NCBI GenBank assembly: GCA_900762815.1
Contig: CAAFHX010000039.1
Location: forward strand, 1 to 20,535
From: Candidatus Avelusimicrobium facis
GTDB lineage: Bacteria > Elusimicrobiota > Elusimicrobia > Elusimicrobiales > Elusimicrobiaceae
DNA length: 20,535 nucleotides
Direction of reading: 5' to 3'
Shown: in pieces, positions 1 through 6,692 of the stretch
Numbering within the stretch: position 1 is the first letter of the stretch
Layout of the letters: each line of letters begins with the position of its first letter
The notes under the pieces: generated by a model
The model's input: only the letters and a program-made list of their open reading frames with translations
What the model was told of the DNA's origin: nothing
The model's database searches: none
Translations under genes and position numbers: made by a program

Positions 1-16
1 AAAAAGGAAGTTAAAC

Positions 17-520
17 ATGAAAAATCGTTCTACGGGCCGTTTAGGCGGCTTTACGCTGATTGAATTGTTGGTCGTTGTCCTTATCATCGGCATACTTTCC
101 GCCATTGCTTTGCCGCAGTATCAAAAGGCGGTTACCAAAGCACGCTTTGCAGAAGCCTTTACTAACTTGAAAGTGATGGCCGAATCTATAAAAAGGTGTG
201 AATTAGAGAATGGGAAGGCGAGTGCTCACTGTCGTCATGTGGAAAACCTGGATCTGTTGCCCTCTCAAGTGGGCGATTGCCTTAACTGTGTAGAATCTCC
301 GACCATTGTCTACAGCGTGGACATAGGAGGGATGAACGGGGAGGAATATTTGGCTTTTGCTGCCTACAAAAAGGCGGAGGCTTGCTTATGTATACTTCGG
401 GATGGCACCTTTACCGCCGGTCAGGGAGCGGGGTGTTCCGGAGACGGAAAAACCTTAGATTTTGATTTAAACAAACTATTGGGTTTGCCGGAAAGTCCTG
501 GCGGTTGTTCCTGTTGTTAA
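17..520 (+). CDS. Type IV pilin-like protein (cysteine-rich prepilin)
   Basis: Secreted pilin or pseudopilin subunit, 167 aa. Residues 1-11 are a short basic leader ending in Gly-Gly. Prepilin peptidase (PilD family) would cut after G11, leaving F12 as residue +1 and E16 as the conserved Glu+5. Residues 12-33 form the hydrophobic N-terminal helix (GFTLIELLVVV, then IIGILSAIALPQ), the classic N-methylation class III signal. The remainder is a small soluble domain with ten cysteines (61, 72, 88, 91, 123, 125, 140, 164, 166, 167), many more than the usual single C-terminal disulfide. A ribosome site (AAGGAAG, 4-10) sits 6 nt before the ATG. The gene is followed at once by a terminator, so it is last or alone in its unit; anything upstream lies outside the window. 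The pilin call is firm. Whether it is the major pilin, a minor pilin or a secretion pseudopilin cannot be decided. Confidence 0.9.
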   Translation: MKNRSTGRLGGFTLIELLVVVLIIGILSAIALPQYQKAVTKARFAEAFTNLKVMAESIKRCELENGKASAHCRHVENLDLLPSQVGDCLNCVESPTIVYSVDIGGMNGEEYLAFAAYKKAEACLCILRDGTFTAGQGAGCSGDGKTLDFDLNKLLGLPESPGGCSCC

Positions 521-524
521 ATCA

Positions 525-549
525 AACCCCCGGCGTAAAGCCGGGGGTT
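525..549. terminator. Bidirectional intrinsic terminator between pilin and hydrogenase genes
   Basis: A perfect 10-bp stem (AACCCCCGGC, 525-534, with GCCGGGGGTT, 540-549) encloses a 5-nt loop. Short T-rich runs follow on both strands. It lies 4 nt past the pilin stop and 4 nt past the hydrogenase stop, so it can serve both converging genes. Confidence 0.85.
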
Positions 550-553
550 AAAT

Positions 554-2014
554 TTATTTCGTTTCTTTTTTGTCTGTAAAGACCGGGGGTACGCGCGGGC
601 TGGCGTCGGCCAGGTCTTTAATCGGTTTGATGACCTTGGCCTGGGAGCACAAGGTGCACGGTCCGCCTATGCAGCCGCCTTTGCAGCTCATCACTTCCAA
701 TAGTTGAAAGTCGCCCACGCCGCGTGCATACGCATTGAGCATGAGCATGGCCTTTTTATCCAGGCCGCTGATGGTCTGCATTTTAATGGGGCGGTGGCCG
801 TTGATGGCGCTTTCTACGGCCTTGGCTACGCCGCCGGTTACGCCGTAGTAGCGGCCTTCGCCGGAGATTTTGCCGTCCAGCGGGGTTTCCTCGCATTGGG
901 CGGGGTCAATGTGGCGGGCCTCCAGCAGCGCGCCCAATTCCTCGTAGGTCATTACATAATCTACATTGGGGTCTTCGCGACCTTCCACCCGTTTGGATAC
1001 ACAGGGTCCCACAAACACCACGGTAAAGCCGTTTTTCTTTTCAATTTCGGCGATGTAAGACATCGGCGAATGTGTATCAGACACGTATTTTTGCAAAGCG
1101 GGCAGATGTTTTTTGACCGCCTGCGTCCAGGCCGAGCAGCAAGAGGTGGTCATAAATTTATCGCCGCGTTCCAAGCGTTCAATCAGCTCTTTGGCTTCGT
1201 GGGCGGTGGTTACGTCGGCCCCTTCGGCCACTTCGGTTACTTTGTCAAAGCCGGCCTTTTTAATGGCGCTCATCAGTTGGGGCAGCGAAGCGTCAAACTG
1301 ACCCACAATAGACGGCGCCACCACCGCACACACTTTGCGTGTGCTTTTCATGGCGCCCAAAATGTCAATCAGTTGGCTGCGCTCCATAATGGCGCCGAAC
1401 GGGCAGGCGTCCATACAGTGGCCGCAGGAGATACATTTGTCAAAATCAATTTCGGCAAATCCGTTGCTGCCCTTGTGAATGGCGTCTACGGGGCAGGATT
1501 GCTCGCAGGGCACCGGCACATAGGTAATGGCATTGTAAGGGCAAGCCGCCTTGCACTGGCCGCAATTTTTGCATTTTTCGGGGTCAATGCGGCTGCGGCC
1601 GTTTTCCACCTTAACCGCGCCGAATTTGCATGCGGTTTCGCAAGCGCGCGCCAAGCAGCCTTGGCAGGCTTCCGTTACAATGTGGCGGGCCTTGACGCAG
1701 CCCTTGCAGGCAATGTCCAGCACCGTCAGCGGCACTTCCGGCGTGTCCTTGCGCAGCAAGGCTTGCTTGGCATATTCGTTTAAAGAGGTGGCTTCGTCGT
1801 CGGCCTCTACCGAACAGCCCAACGCGGCCAGGGTCCGCGCGCGAAAAACGGCGCGTTCTTTATAAATGCAGCAGCGGACATCGGGTTTGGTGTCGCTGGG
1901 GATGACATCAAAGGGAATGCGGTACGCCGCATTTTCCAAGGTACCTGCGTCAAAGGCTTCAATGACCTTGCGCAGGGCTTTTCTTTTAAATCCGAGGGCT
2001 TTATTATCGTTCAT
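554..2014 (-). CDS. [FeFe] hydrogenase, monomeric group-B-like, with N-terminal ferredoxin clusters
   Basis: Predicted cytoplasmic [FeFe] hydrogenase (486 aa) that would interconvert protons and H2, with ferredoxin the likely partner. Cysteine-rich residues 103-129 (CxxC, then CxxCxxxxCxxxC) precede two ferredoxin-type motifs at C148/151/154/158 and C194/197/200/204, plus C170 and C174. These could carry three or more [4Fe-4S] clusters. The H-cluster motifs are complete: TSCC (C292 as proton-transfer position, C293 as ligand), GPCVSK (C338, K341) and VMSCKGGCIGGP (C444, C448). The usual Pro after the first CC is Ser. The length, the N-terminal RCCIYKERA segment and the GGP ending of the third motif fit my recollection of group B enzymes (TIGR04105-like) better than bifurcating group A. 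No maturase (hydE, hydF, hydG) is in the window. It is the last gene of a minus-strand series; AGGT lies 3 nt before the ATG. The physiological direction is unknown. Confidence 0.88.
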   Translation of the reverse strand: MNDNKALGFKRKALRKVIEAFDAGTLENAAYRIPFDVIPSDTKPDVRCCIYKERAVFRARTLAALGCSVEADDEATSLNEYAKQALLRKDTPEVPLTVLDIACKGCVKARHIVTEACQGCLARACETACKFGAVKVENGRSRIDPEKCKNCGQCKAACPYNAITYVPVPCEQSCPVDAIHKGSNGFAEIDFDKCISCGHCMDACPFGAIMERSQLIDILGAMKSTRKVCAVVAPSIVGQFDASLPQLMSAIKKAGFDKVTEVAEGADVTTAHEAKELIERLERGDKFMTTSCCSAWTQAVKKHLPALQKYVSDTHSPMSYIAEIEKKNGFTVVFVGPCVSKRVEGREDPNVDYVMTYEELGALLEARHIDPAQCEETPLDGKISGEGRYYGVTGGVAKAVESAINGHRPIKMQTISGLDKKAMLMLNAYARGVGDFQLLEVMSCKGGCIGGPCTLCSQAKVIKPIKDLADASPRVPPVFTDKKETK

Positions 2015-2064
2015 ATTACCTATATTTTATCATATTTGGGGCAAGCCCTCCGCCGCCCCCGGGC

Positions 2065-3486
2065 TCAGTAATAGGGGGTGAGCAGGCGCAAGGCATTGTT
2101 GCGCAGGGTGGCCCACAGGGCGGGTTTTATGTGCGGGTCAAAGGGCACCGCCACGGCGCGGCGTTTTTTGGCCTCTATAATCGCGTGCACCTGGCCGGCT
2201 AGGGCCGGGTCAAAACATTCCACAATGCTTTCAAAATTCAGCTTAAAGCTGCGCACGTCCCAATTGGCCGATCCCGCCATCACCCACACCTCATCCACCA
2301 AGAACAGCTTGCTGTGGTCAAAAGGGGGCCGGGCGCGGTAAATATGCACGCCGCGCCGGAGCAACCGGCGGAAATTGGCCTGCATGGCCCAATCCATGCC
2401 AAAGATATTGCTCTTTTGCGGCAGGATGATTTCCACCCGCACCCCGCGCAGGGCGGCGGTCTCCAGGGCGGAGAGGATGTCGTTTTCCGGCAAAAAATAA
2501 GGGGTAACGATTTGCACGCTCTTTTGCGCACAGGCCAGGGCCCCCAGGCAGAGCTTTTCTATTTTGCCGTAGTCTCCGTCCGGCCCGTCGGGCACGATGC
2601 GCGCCGGCGTGCCGTTTGGCGCCGCAGCCGGCGGCGTGTGCGGGGGCAAAAAGGCTTTTCCGCCGCAAAAAATCCAATCCTCTTCAAACACGCGGGCCAT
2701 TTGGTGCACCACCGGGCCTTGCACGGAAAAGGTAATGTCTTGTATCGGCTCTGCCGGCTGTTGCGCCACCAAGTTTCCCCGGGCGATATTCATCCCGCCG
2801 AAGAAGGCCTGTTGGTCGTCTGTTACTAAAATTTTGCGGTGATTGCGCAGGTTCAAAAAGGGCAAATTGACCGGGCTTTTGCTGCGCAGAAAGACCTTGT
2901 ACCGCAGCCCCGGGATTTCCTTGAGCGCTTGCAGAATATCCGGGCGGCTGTAATTGAGCCCTACCCCGTCCACCAGCACCCGTACTTCCGCGCCGTTTTG
3001 GCGGGCTTGGCGCAGCGCGCGGACGAACATTTGTCCGGCGGTGTCATTGTTAAAAATATAGCTGGCCAGCAGCACTTGCTTTTTAGCTGCTGCAATGGCC
3101 GCGCACATTTGGGGATAGGCCTCGTCCCCGTTTTGCAACGGGTGCATGCGATTGCCCAAGGCCAAATGCTGCGGGTGCACCTTGTAGCCCAGCCGCATCA
3201 GTTGCCACAGCGGGGCCGGCACTTCCTTTTCAAGCTCTTGCGGAGTTTTGCCCGTCAGGGTCAAGAGGTCCGGCCCGTGGCTGCGCAGCCGCAAGGCTTT
3301 GCGCCGCACGCGGTTAATGCCAAACAATACATACGCCACACTGCCCAAAAGCGGCGCCAGCCACACCAGCCCTATCCACCCAATAGCGCTGGGCACATCC
3401 TCTTTGTGCAGCAGGATGTGCAGCGTAACGGTGATTTGCAGGATCAGCCACAAGACCCCGGCTAATGTGAGTGAAGAAAGTGCCAT
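2065..3486 (-). CDS. cls: Cardiolipin synthase-like phospholipase D family protein
   Basis: Membrane phosphatidyltransferase that would join phospholipids into cardiolipin. From the ATG used here (473 aa) it begins with two hydrophobic segments (about residues 5-25 and 33-56), as in the PLDc_N domain of bacterial Cls. Two HKD motifs follow: HRKILVTD (about 216-223) and HSKLFLVD (about 391-398), with GGMNIARGN and GSANWDVRS downstream of each as in the family. Both catalytic sites look intact. A TTG at 3522 would add 12 residues and start 8 nt after the upstream stop. I prefer the ATG because the extension is hydrophilic and atypical, but the ribosome site is weak in both cases (AAGGA lies 15 nt before the ATG). 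It sits between the secreted protein gene and the hydrogenase gene, all on one strand with gaps of about 50 nt or less and no clear terminator, so co-transcription is likely. Confidence 0.87.
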   Translation of the reverse strand: MALSSLTLAGVLWLILQITVTLHILLHKEDVPSAIGWIGLVWLAPLLGSVAYVLFGINRVRRKALRLRSHGPDLLTLTGKTPQELEKEVPAPLWQLMRLGYKVHPQHLALGNRMHPLQNGDEAYPQMCAAIAAAKKQVLLASYIFNNDTAGQMFVRALRQARQNGAEVRVLVDGVGLNYSRPDILQALKEIPGLRYKVFLRSKSPVNLPFLNLRNHRKILVTDDQQAFFGGMNIARGNLVAQQPAEPIQDITFSVQGPVVHQMARVFEEDWIFCGGKAFLPPHTPPAAAPNGTPARIVPDGPDGDYGKIEKLCLGALACAQKSVQIVTPYFLPENDILSALETAALRGVRVEIILPQKSNIFGMDWAMQANFRRLLRRGVHIYRARPPFDHSKLFLVDEVWVMAGSANWDVRSFKLNFESIVECFDPALAGQVHAIIEAKKRRAVAVPFDPHIKPALWATLRNNALRLLTPYY

Positions 3487-3530
3487 ACTTGTATGATAAT
3501 ATCCTTCCGTTTCCCTGGCCAAGCAAAAAC

Positions 3531-4325
3531 TTAATTCGTTTTTTGTTGGAAGGCCGGATTTTGTGAAATGGGTTGCGAAATCAACCGCGGCATATAAGCC
3601 TGGTCGTGCGCGGTCCCGCCGGAAACCAAGGCTTTGCGCACCGGGCGTTGCGTCGCGCGGCGCGCCGACGAAACGGGTTTGGCCGGGGGCTGTGCGGCGG
3701 GGGCCGGAGCTTGCGCACCCAGCTGCGCCGCTGACTTGAGCCGGGCTAAATAAGCGTCTTTTTCGGCGGAGGATTCAAAGGTTTGGCCGAGCTGCCCTTT
3801 TTCAAACAGAAACCAGCGCGTCTGCGCCTGCGGCGTGTTGACATCGGTATAGCTGAGGCGGTAGAGCGCACTTTGTTCGGGCAGGGCCTGCGGCGTTTCA
3901 CGCCGGGCTTTGGCGGCGTAGGCGCTTTCAAAGGCCTCTTGCGTGAGGCCGATATTGACGGCGTATTTTTTGTTTATGGCCAATACGTCTGCCGCCGTGG
4001 CCGCCGCTGCCACAAAGGTTTGCGGCGTTTCGGCCCGGAAAAGGAACTTGCGAAATTGCGCGCCGTTTTGGTATTGCACCAAGGCGTATTCTTTGGCGGG
4101 GTTGCGGACGATGTCGTCCCTGTCGGAAACGACGGGCATGGCATAGAGCAGCTGTTCGCGCGTTTTGCCGTGCCAGGTGCGGGTCAGCCGGCGGGCGTTT
4201 TGCGTCCACAGGGCGTGTTGGGCCGCCGGGGTCGGGTCGCCCTGCATTTCTATGACGATTTCCTCTTGGGCGGCACTCCACCCCGGAAACAAAAACAACA
4301 AAGAAATAAAGAGAAGTTTTCTCAT
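3531..4325 (-). CDS. Secreted or periplasmic protein of unknown function
   Basis: I do not recognise the family. The 264-aa product has a clear Sec signal peptide: MRKLLF, a hydrophobic core to about residue 15, and probable cleavage after SAA at 17-19. A mixed alpha/beta-looking region follows (about 20-200) with no cysteine and no catalytic motif I know. Residues 202-219 are a Pro/Ala linker (APAPAAQPPAKP), and the C-terminal 45 residues are basic then Gln-rich. This suits a periplasmic protein with a flexible tail. The gene is first in a minus-strand series with cls and the hydrogenase gene. No Shine-Dalgarno is visible before the ATG. Instead an extended -10 element (TGCTACACT) ends 6 nt upstream, implying a leaderless or nearly leaderless message. 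The reading frame is very probably real, because it has a signal peptide and tight spacing; the function is open. Confidence 0.75.
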   Translation of the reverse strand: MRKLLFISLLFLFPGWSAAQEEIVIEMQGDPTPAAQHALWTQNARRLTRTWHGKTREQLLYAMPVVSDRDDIVRNPAKEYALVQYQNGAQFRKFLFRAETPQTFVAAAATAADVLAINKKYAVNIGLTQEAFESAYAAKARRETPQALPEQSALYRLSYTDVNTPQAQTRWFLFEKGQLGQTFESSAEKDAYLARLKSAAQLGAQAPAPAAQPPAKPVSSARRATQRPVRKALVSGGTAHDQAYMPRLISQPISQNPAFQQKTN

Positions 4326-4331
4326 ACTTTT

Positions 4332-4340
4332 AGTGTAGCA
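4332..4340 (-). promoter_or_regulatory. Extended -10 promoter, probably leaderless (secreted protein gene)
   Basis: On the minus strand TGC (4340-4338) precedes TACACT (4337-4332), and the ATG follows after 6 nt. The expected transcription start falls on or next to the start codon, and there is no ribosome site. No convincing -35 hexamer is present. The same arrangement occurs before the genes starting at 7259, 13533 and 17967. Confidence 0.6.
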
Positions 4341-4369
4341 ATTTTCAGCAGCGGGCGGAAAAGAAAGCC

Positions 4370-4544
4370 AAAAATAAACCCCCGCATATTTTTTCGGGGG
4401 TTTAGCTCATGTATGTCATTTTCATGACCTCTGTTCCTCTTTCCCGCCGGGGCGCTGTATCCGGGTCTTCACGCAATCGGGAAACACGCCGTGCTTCCTG
4501 CAACTGCAACCAAGGACTTCAGGCTGACCTGCGGTACTTCGTAC
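4370..4544 (-). ncRNA. Candidate small noncoding RNA, about 175 nt, family unknown
   Basis: This interval is isolated by its own sigma-70-like promoter (4549-4576) and its own terminator (4371-4403), and is separated from the upstream cysteine synthase gene by a second terminator. The predicted RNA contains a chain of local hairpins: GUAC-GAA-GUAC (4544-4534), CAGG-UCAG-CCUG (4531-4520), CAC-GGC-GUG (4493-4485), a 7-bp UUUCCCG/CGGGAAA stem (4484-4478 with 4446-4440), and GUCAU-GAAA-AUGAC with a GNRA tetraloop (4428-4415). No credible reading frame with a ribosome site lies inside it. It could be a trans-acting small RNA or a housekeeping RNA. A leader controlling the secreted protein gene 45 nt beyond the terminator is less likely, because that gene has its own promoter. 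I could not match it to 6S, SRP, tmRNA or RNase P RNA. Confidence 0.5.
4371..4403 (-). terminator. Intrinsic terminator ending the candidate noncoding RNA
   Basis: A 9-bp stem (AAACCCCCG on either strand, 4376-4384 with 4395-4403) with a 10-nt loop is followed on the minus strand by ATTTTT. The T-run is present only in the minus direction, which sets the orientation. Confidence 0.8.
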
Positions 4545-4548
4545 TCTT

Positions 4549-4576
4549 AGTGTAAGCGAATGTGCGGTAATTTCAA
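4549..4576 (-). promoter_or_regulatory. Sigma-70-like promoter of the candidate noncoding RNA
   Basis: The minus strand reads TTGAAA (4576-4571), a 16-nt spacer, then TACACT (4554-4549). These match the -35 and -10 consensus at 5 and 4 of 6 positions. The predicted start is near 4542-4544, at the first hairpin. The promoter sits just past the cysteine synthase terminator, as expected for an independent unit. Confidence 0.55.
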
Positions 4577-4581
4577 GGGGG

Positions 4582-4610
4582 AAAAAGGGCCTATATTTTC
4601 TGGGCCCTTT
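4582..4610 (-). terminator. Intrinsic terminator downstream of the cysteine synthase gene
   Basis: The 8-bp stem AAAGGGCC (4584-4591) with GGCCCTTT (4603-4610) has an 11-nt loop. On the minus strand it ends in a T-run (TTTTT, 4586-4582). It lies about 70 nt past the cysteine synthase stop. Confidence 0.75.
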
Positions 4611-4680
4611 GCTGTACGACGGAGGCTCCCTCAAAACGGACGGTATTTTGCCATAGTTTTGGCTGTTACATGCGGAGTGG

Positions 4681-5598
4681 TCAGTTCTCTTCAAAAAGCC
4701 ACGTGCTTAAATAACGCTCGCCGCCGTCGGGCAATAACACCACGATATTTTTCCCCGCGCTGCCGGGCCGGGCTGCCACCTGCAACGCTGCCCATAAGGC
4801 CGCGCCGCCGCTGATTCCGCACAAAATCCCCTCTTGCCGCGCCGCCGCCCGGGCGGTTTGCCCCGCTTGCTCCTCCGTCACGGCGATGATTTCGTCTATC
4901 ACTTGGCGGTCTAAATTTTTAGGGATAAATCCCGCGCCGATGCCCTGCAGCTTATGCGGCCCGGCGGGCTTCCCTTCCAGCACGGCTGAAGAAATCGGTT
5001 CCACGGCGATGATTTTTACGTGCGGGTTTTGGCGTTTTAAGTAATGCCCCACGCCGCTAATCGTGCCCCCGGTGCCTACACCCGCCACAAAATAATCCAC
5101 CCGTCCGTCTAAATCCCCGGCGATTTCCCGGCCGGTTTGCTCTTGGGACAGCGGATTGTGGGGATTGGCAAATTGGTCCGGCAGAAAAGCCCCCGGGGTT
5201 TGCTCCAGCAACTGCTCGGCCTTGGCAATAGCGCCTTTCATGCCTTCCGCCGCCGAGGTCAGCACTACCTGCGCCCCCAAAGCGCGCAGCAGCCGGATCC
5301 GCTCCGTGCTCATATTTTCGGGCAAGGTTAAAATAAGTTTATAGCCTTTCACGGCGGCGGCAAAGGCCAGCCCGATGCCCGTGTTGCCGCTGGTCGGCTC
5401 TATCACGGTGCCCCCCGGGCGCAAGGCACCGCTTTGCTCGGCCGCTTGCAGCATGGCCAGCGCGGGGCGGTCCTTGACGCTAAAGGGATTGAACATCTCC
5501 AGCTTGGCAAACAGGTTCCCCGGGCCGGGGGTGAGCTTGTTTATTTTGACCAGCGGGGTGTGCCCGATGAGCTGGAGCATATTGTCTGCGTATTTCAT
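4681..5598 (-). CDS. cysK: Cysteine synthase (O-acetylserine sulfhydrylase), PLP-dependent
   Basis: Cytoplasmic PLP enzyme of fold type II that would make L-cysteine from O-acetylserine and sulfide. The 305 aa show the whole family signature: N-terminal IGHTPLVKI (11-19), the PLP lysine K42 in NPFSVKDR, the substrate loop PTSGNTG (68-74), the phosphate-binding GVGTGGTISG (173-182) and the C-terminal GISGGAA (261-267). The last is usually GISSGAA, so one Ser is Gly here. The start at 5598 is chosen because AGAGG lies 5 nt upstream and the protein then begins at the usual position; an in-frame ATG at 5652 would overlap the upstream gene by 47 nt and add an unrelated extension. It follows the D-2-hydroxyacid dehydrogenase gene by 7 nt and they are surely one operon. 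No serine acetyltransferase gene is nearby, so a related beta-replacement enzyme cannot be excluded. Confidence 0.9.
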   Translation of the reverse strand: MKYADNMLQLIGHTPLVKINKLTPGPGNLFAKLEMFNPFSVKDRPALAMLQAAEQSGALRPGGTVIEPTSGNTGIGLAFAAAVKGYKLILTLPENMSTERIRLLRALGAQVVLTSAAEGMKGAIAKAEQLLEQTPGAFLPDQFANPHNPLSQEQTGREIAGDLDGRVDYFVAGVGTGGTISGVGHYLKRQNPHVKIIAVEPISSAVLEGKPAGPHKLQGIGAGFIPKNLDRQVIDEIIAVTEEQAGQTARAAARQEGILCGISGGAALWAALQVAARPGSAGKNIVVLLPDGGERYLSTWLFEEN

Positions 5599-5605
5599 AG
5601 GGCCT

Positions 5606-6631
5606 CTACTTATGCAAGACGCTGTTGCGCACTTTTCCTTCGCAAAAGGCATTGATATTTTCCAGCGTGGTGTGCAAAATGCGGTGCACCGCGTCTATGG
5701 AGTTAAAGGCAATGTGCGGTGTAATCAATACATTTTTCATCTGCATGAGGCGTGCGTTGATGATGGTGTTCATGGCAAAATCTTTGGGAATGTCTTGTGA
5801 TTTTAAGATAATGTCGTCGTGGATGATAAAATCCTCGTTTTCCAGCACGTCCAACGCCGCCGCGCGCACCTTGCCGCTGACCAAGGCGCGGTAGAGCGCT
5901 TCGGGGTCAATCAAGCTGCCGCGGGCGGTGTTGAGCACCACCACGCCGTCTTTCATTTTGGCAAAGGCTTCATCGCTGAGCAGGTGGTAGTTTTCTTTGG
6001 TGGCCGGCGCATGCAGCGTAACGACGTCGGAGCGTTTGTACAGTTCGTCCAAAGAAACATAGTGAATGTTGTAGATGCGTTGGAATTCTTCGTTGGGGTA
6101 GAGGTCATAGGCCAGCACCTCCATGCCAAACCCCCGCGCCAGCTTGGCCACGTGCCGCCCGATGGCTCCCGTGCCAATGATTCCTAACGTGTGGCCGTAA
6201 AGGTCAAACCCGGTATATTCTTTCATGCGTACGAAATTATTTTTCATATCCGTGCGGGCTTGGATGATGTGGCGCGCCAAGCTCAGCAGTACGCCGAAGG
6301 TAAATTCGGCCACAGTGGCCTCGCCGTATTTGGGGACATTGACGGCCTCTATCCCGCGTTGGCGGCAATAATTAAGGTCAATATGGTCATAGCCGGTGGA
6401 GCGCGTGGCGATGAGTTTTAAGTTGGGGTAGCGGTCCAGAGAGCTGTTGGTCATTTTTAACGCCGTGTGCACAAAGACGGAAATGACCTCTGCGTCTTTG
6501 ACTTGCTCATACTGCGCCGGGCTGATATTTTCCATGCTTTCGCTGAGCAGCACCACATCCCCGGTGCAGATTTTTTGTTTCTCTAAATAGTTTTTGGTAA
6601 TTTCGTCTACGTCAAAGAATACGATTTTCAT
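5606..6631 (-). CDS. D-isomer-specific 2-hydroxyacid dehydrogenase, probably D-lactate dehydrogenase
   Basis: Cytoplasmic NAD-dependent enzyme (341 aa, normal length) that would reduce pyruvate to D-lactate and regenerate NAD+ in fermentation. The substrate domain contains the STGYDHID segment (78-85). The Rossmann domain has GTGAIG (153-158), with D176 at the end of beta-2 favouring NAD over NADP. The catalytic residues are visible: R237 in NTARGS, E264 in DVLEN and H306 in ITPHIAFN. The spacing R237/E264/H306 is very close to that of lactobacillar D-lactate dehydrogenases. It is the first gene of an operon with cysteine synthase, 7 nt downstream. It has its own promoter (TATAAT at 6656-6651) and a GGAG-type ribosome site. 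Other 2-hydroxyacid substrates are possible, since motif reading does not fix specificity. Confidence 0.88.
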   Translation of the reverse strand: MKIVFFDVDEITKNYLEKQKICTGDVVLLSESMENISPAQYEQVKDAEVISVFVHTALKMTNSSLDRYPNLKLIATRSTGYDHIDLNYCRQRGIEAVNVPKYGEATVAEFTFGVLLSLARHIIQARTDMKNNFVRMKEYTGFDLYGHTLGIIGTGAIGRHVAKLARGFGMEVLAYDLYPNEEFQRIYNIHYVSLDELYKRSDVVTLHAPATKENYHLLSDEAFAKMKDGVVVLNTARGSLIDPEALYRALVSGKVRAAALDVLENEDFIIHDDIILKSQDIPKDFAMNTIINARLMQMKNVLITPHIAFNSIDAVHRILHTTLENINAFCEGKVRNSVLHK

Positions 6632-6640
6632 ACTTTCCCC

Positions 6641-6656
6641 CTCTCCTTATATTATA
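6641..6656 (-). promoter_or_regulatory. Consensus -10 box and ribosome site of the 2-hydroxyacid dehydrogenase gene
   Basis: The minus strand has a perfect TATAAT (6656-6651), followed by AAGGAGAG (6648-6641) and the ATG at 6631. No recognisable -35 lies 16-18 nt upstream. This gives a short leader with a Shine-Dalgarno sequence, in contrast to the leaderless arrangement of the neighbouring acetyltransferase gene. Confidence 0.55.
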
Positions 6657-6692
6657 GGTGGCTGCCTTTTGGCGGGCCAGCCTTAAAAAAGG

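Noticed and set aside
704..1783. Long plus-strand frame of 359 codons opposite the hydrogenase gene
   Set aside because: It is a mirror of a GC-rich coding strand. The opposite frame has all hydrogenase motifs; this one is His/Phe/Gly-rich with no motif.
4485..4535. SRP (4.5S) RNA: minus strand contains CAGGTCAG and, later, GGAAGCA, both present in E. coli 4.5S RNA
   Set aside because: The two words are separated by 25 nt instead of 8, the UCC-GGAA-GGA tetraloop is missing, and the 5' and 3' flanks do not pair into the long SRP helix.
4422..4694. A 90-codon minus-strand frame running from the cysteine synthase end into the candidate RNA
   Set aside because: It would contain the cysteine synthase terminator and the promoter of the candidate RNA, has no ribosome site and reads as random composition rich in Arg, Pro and Ser.
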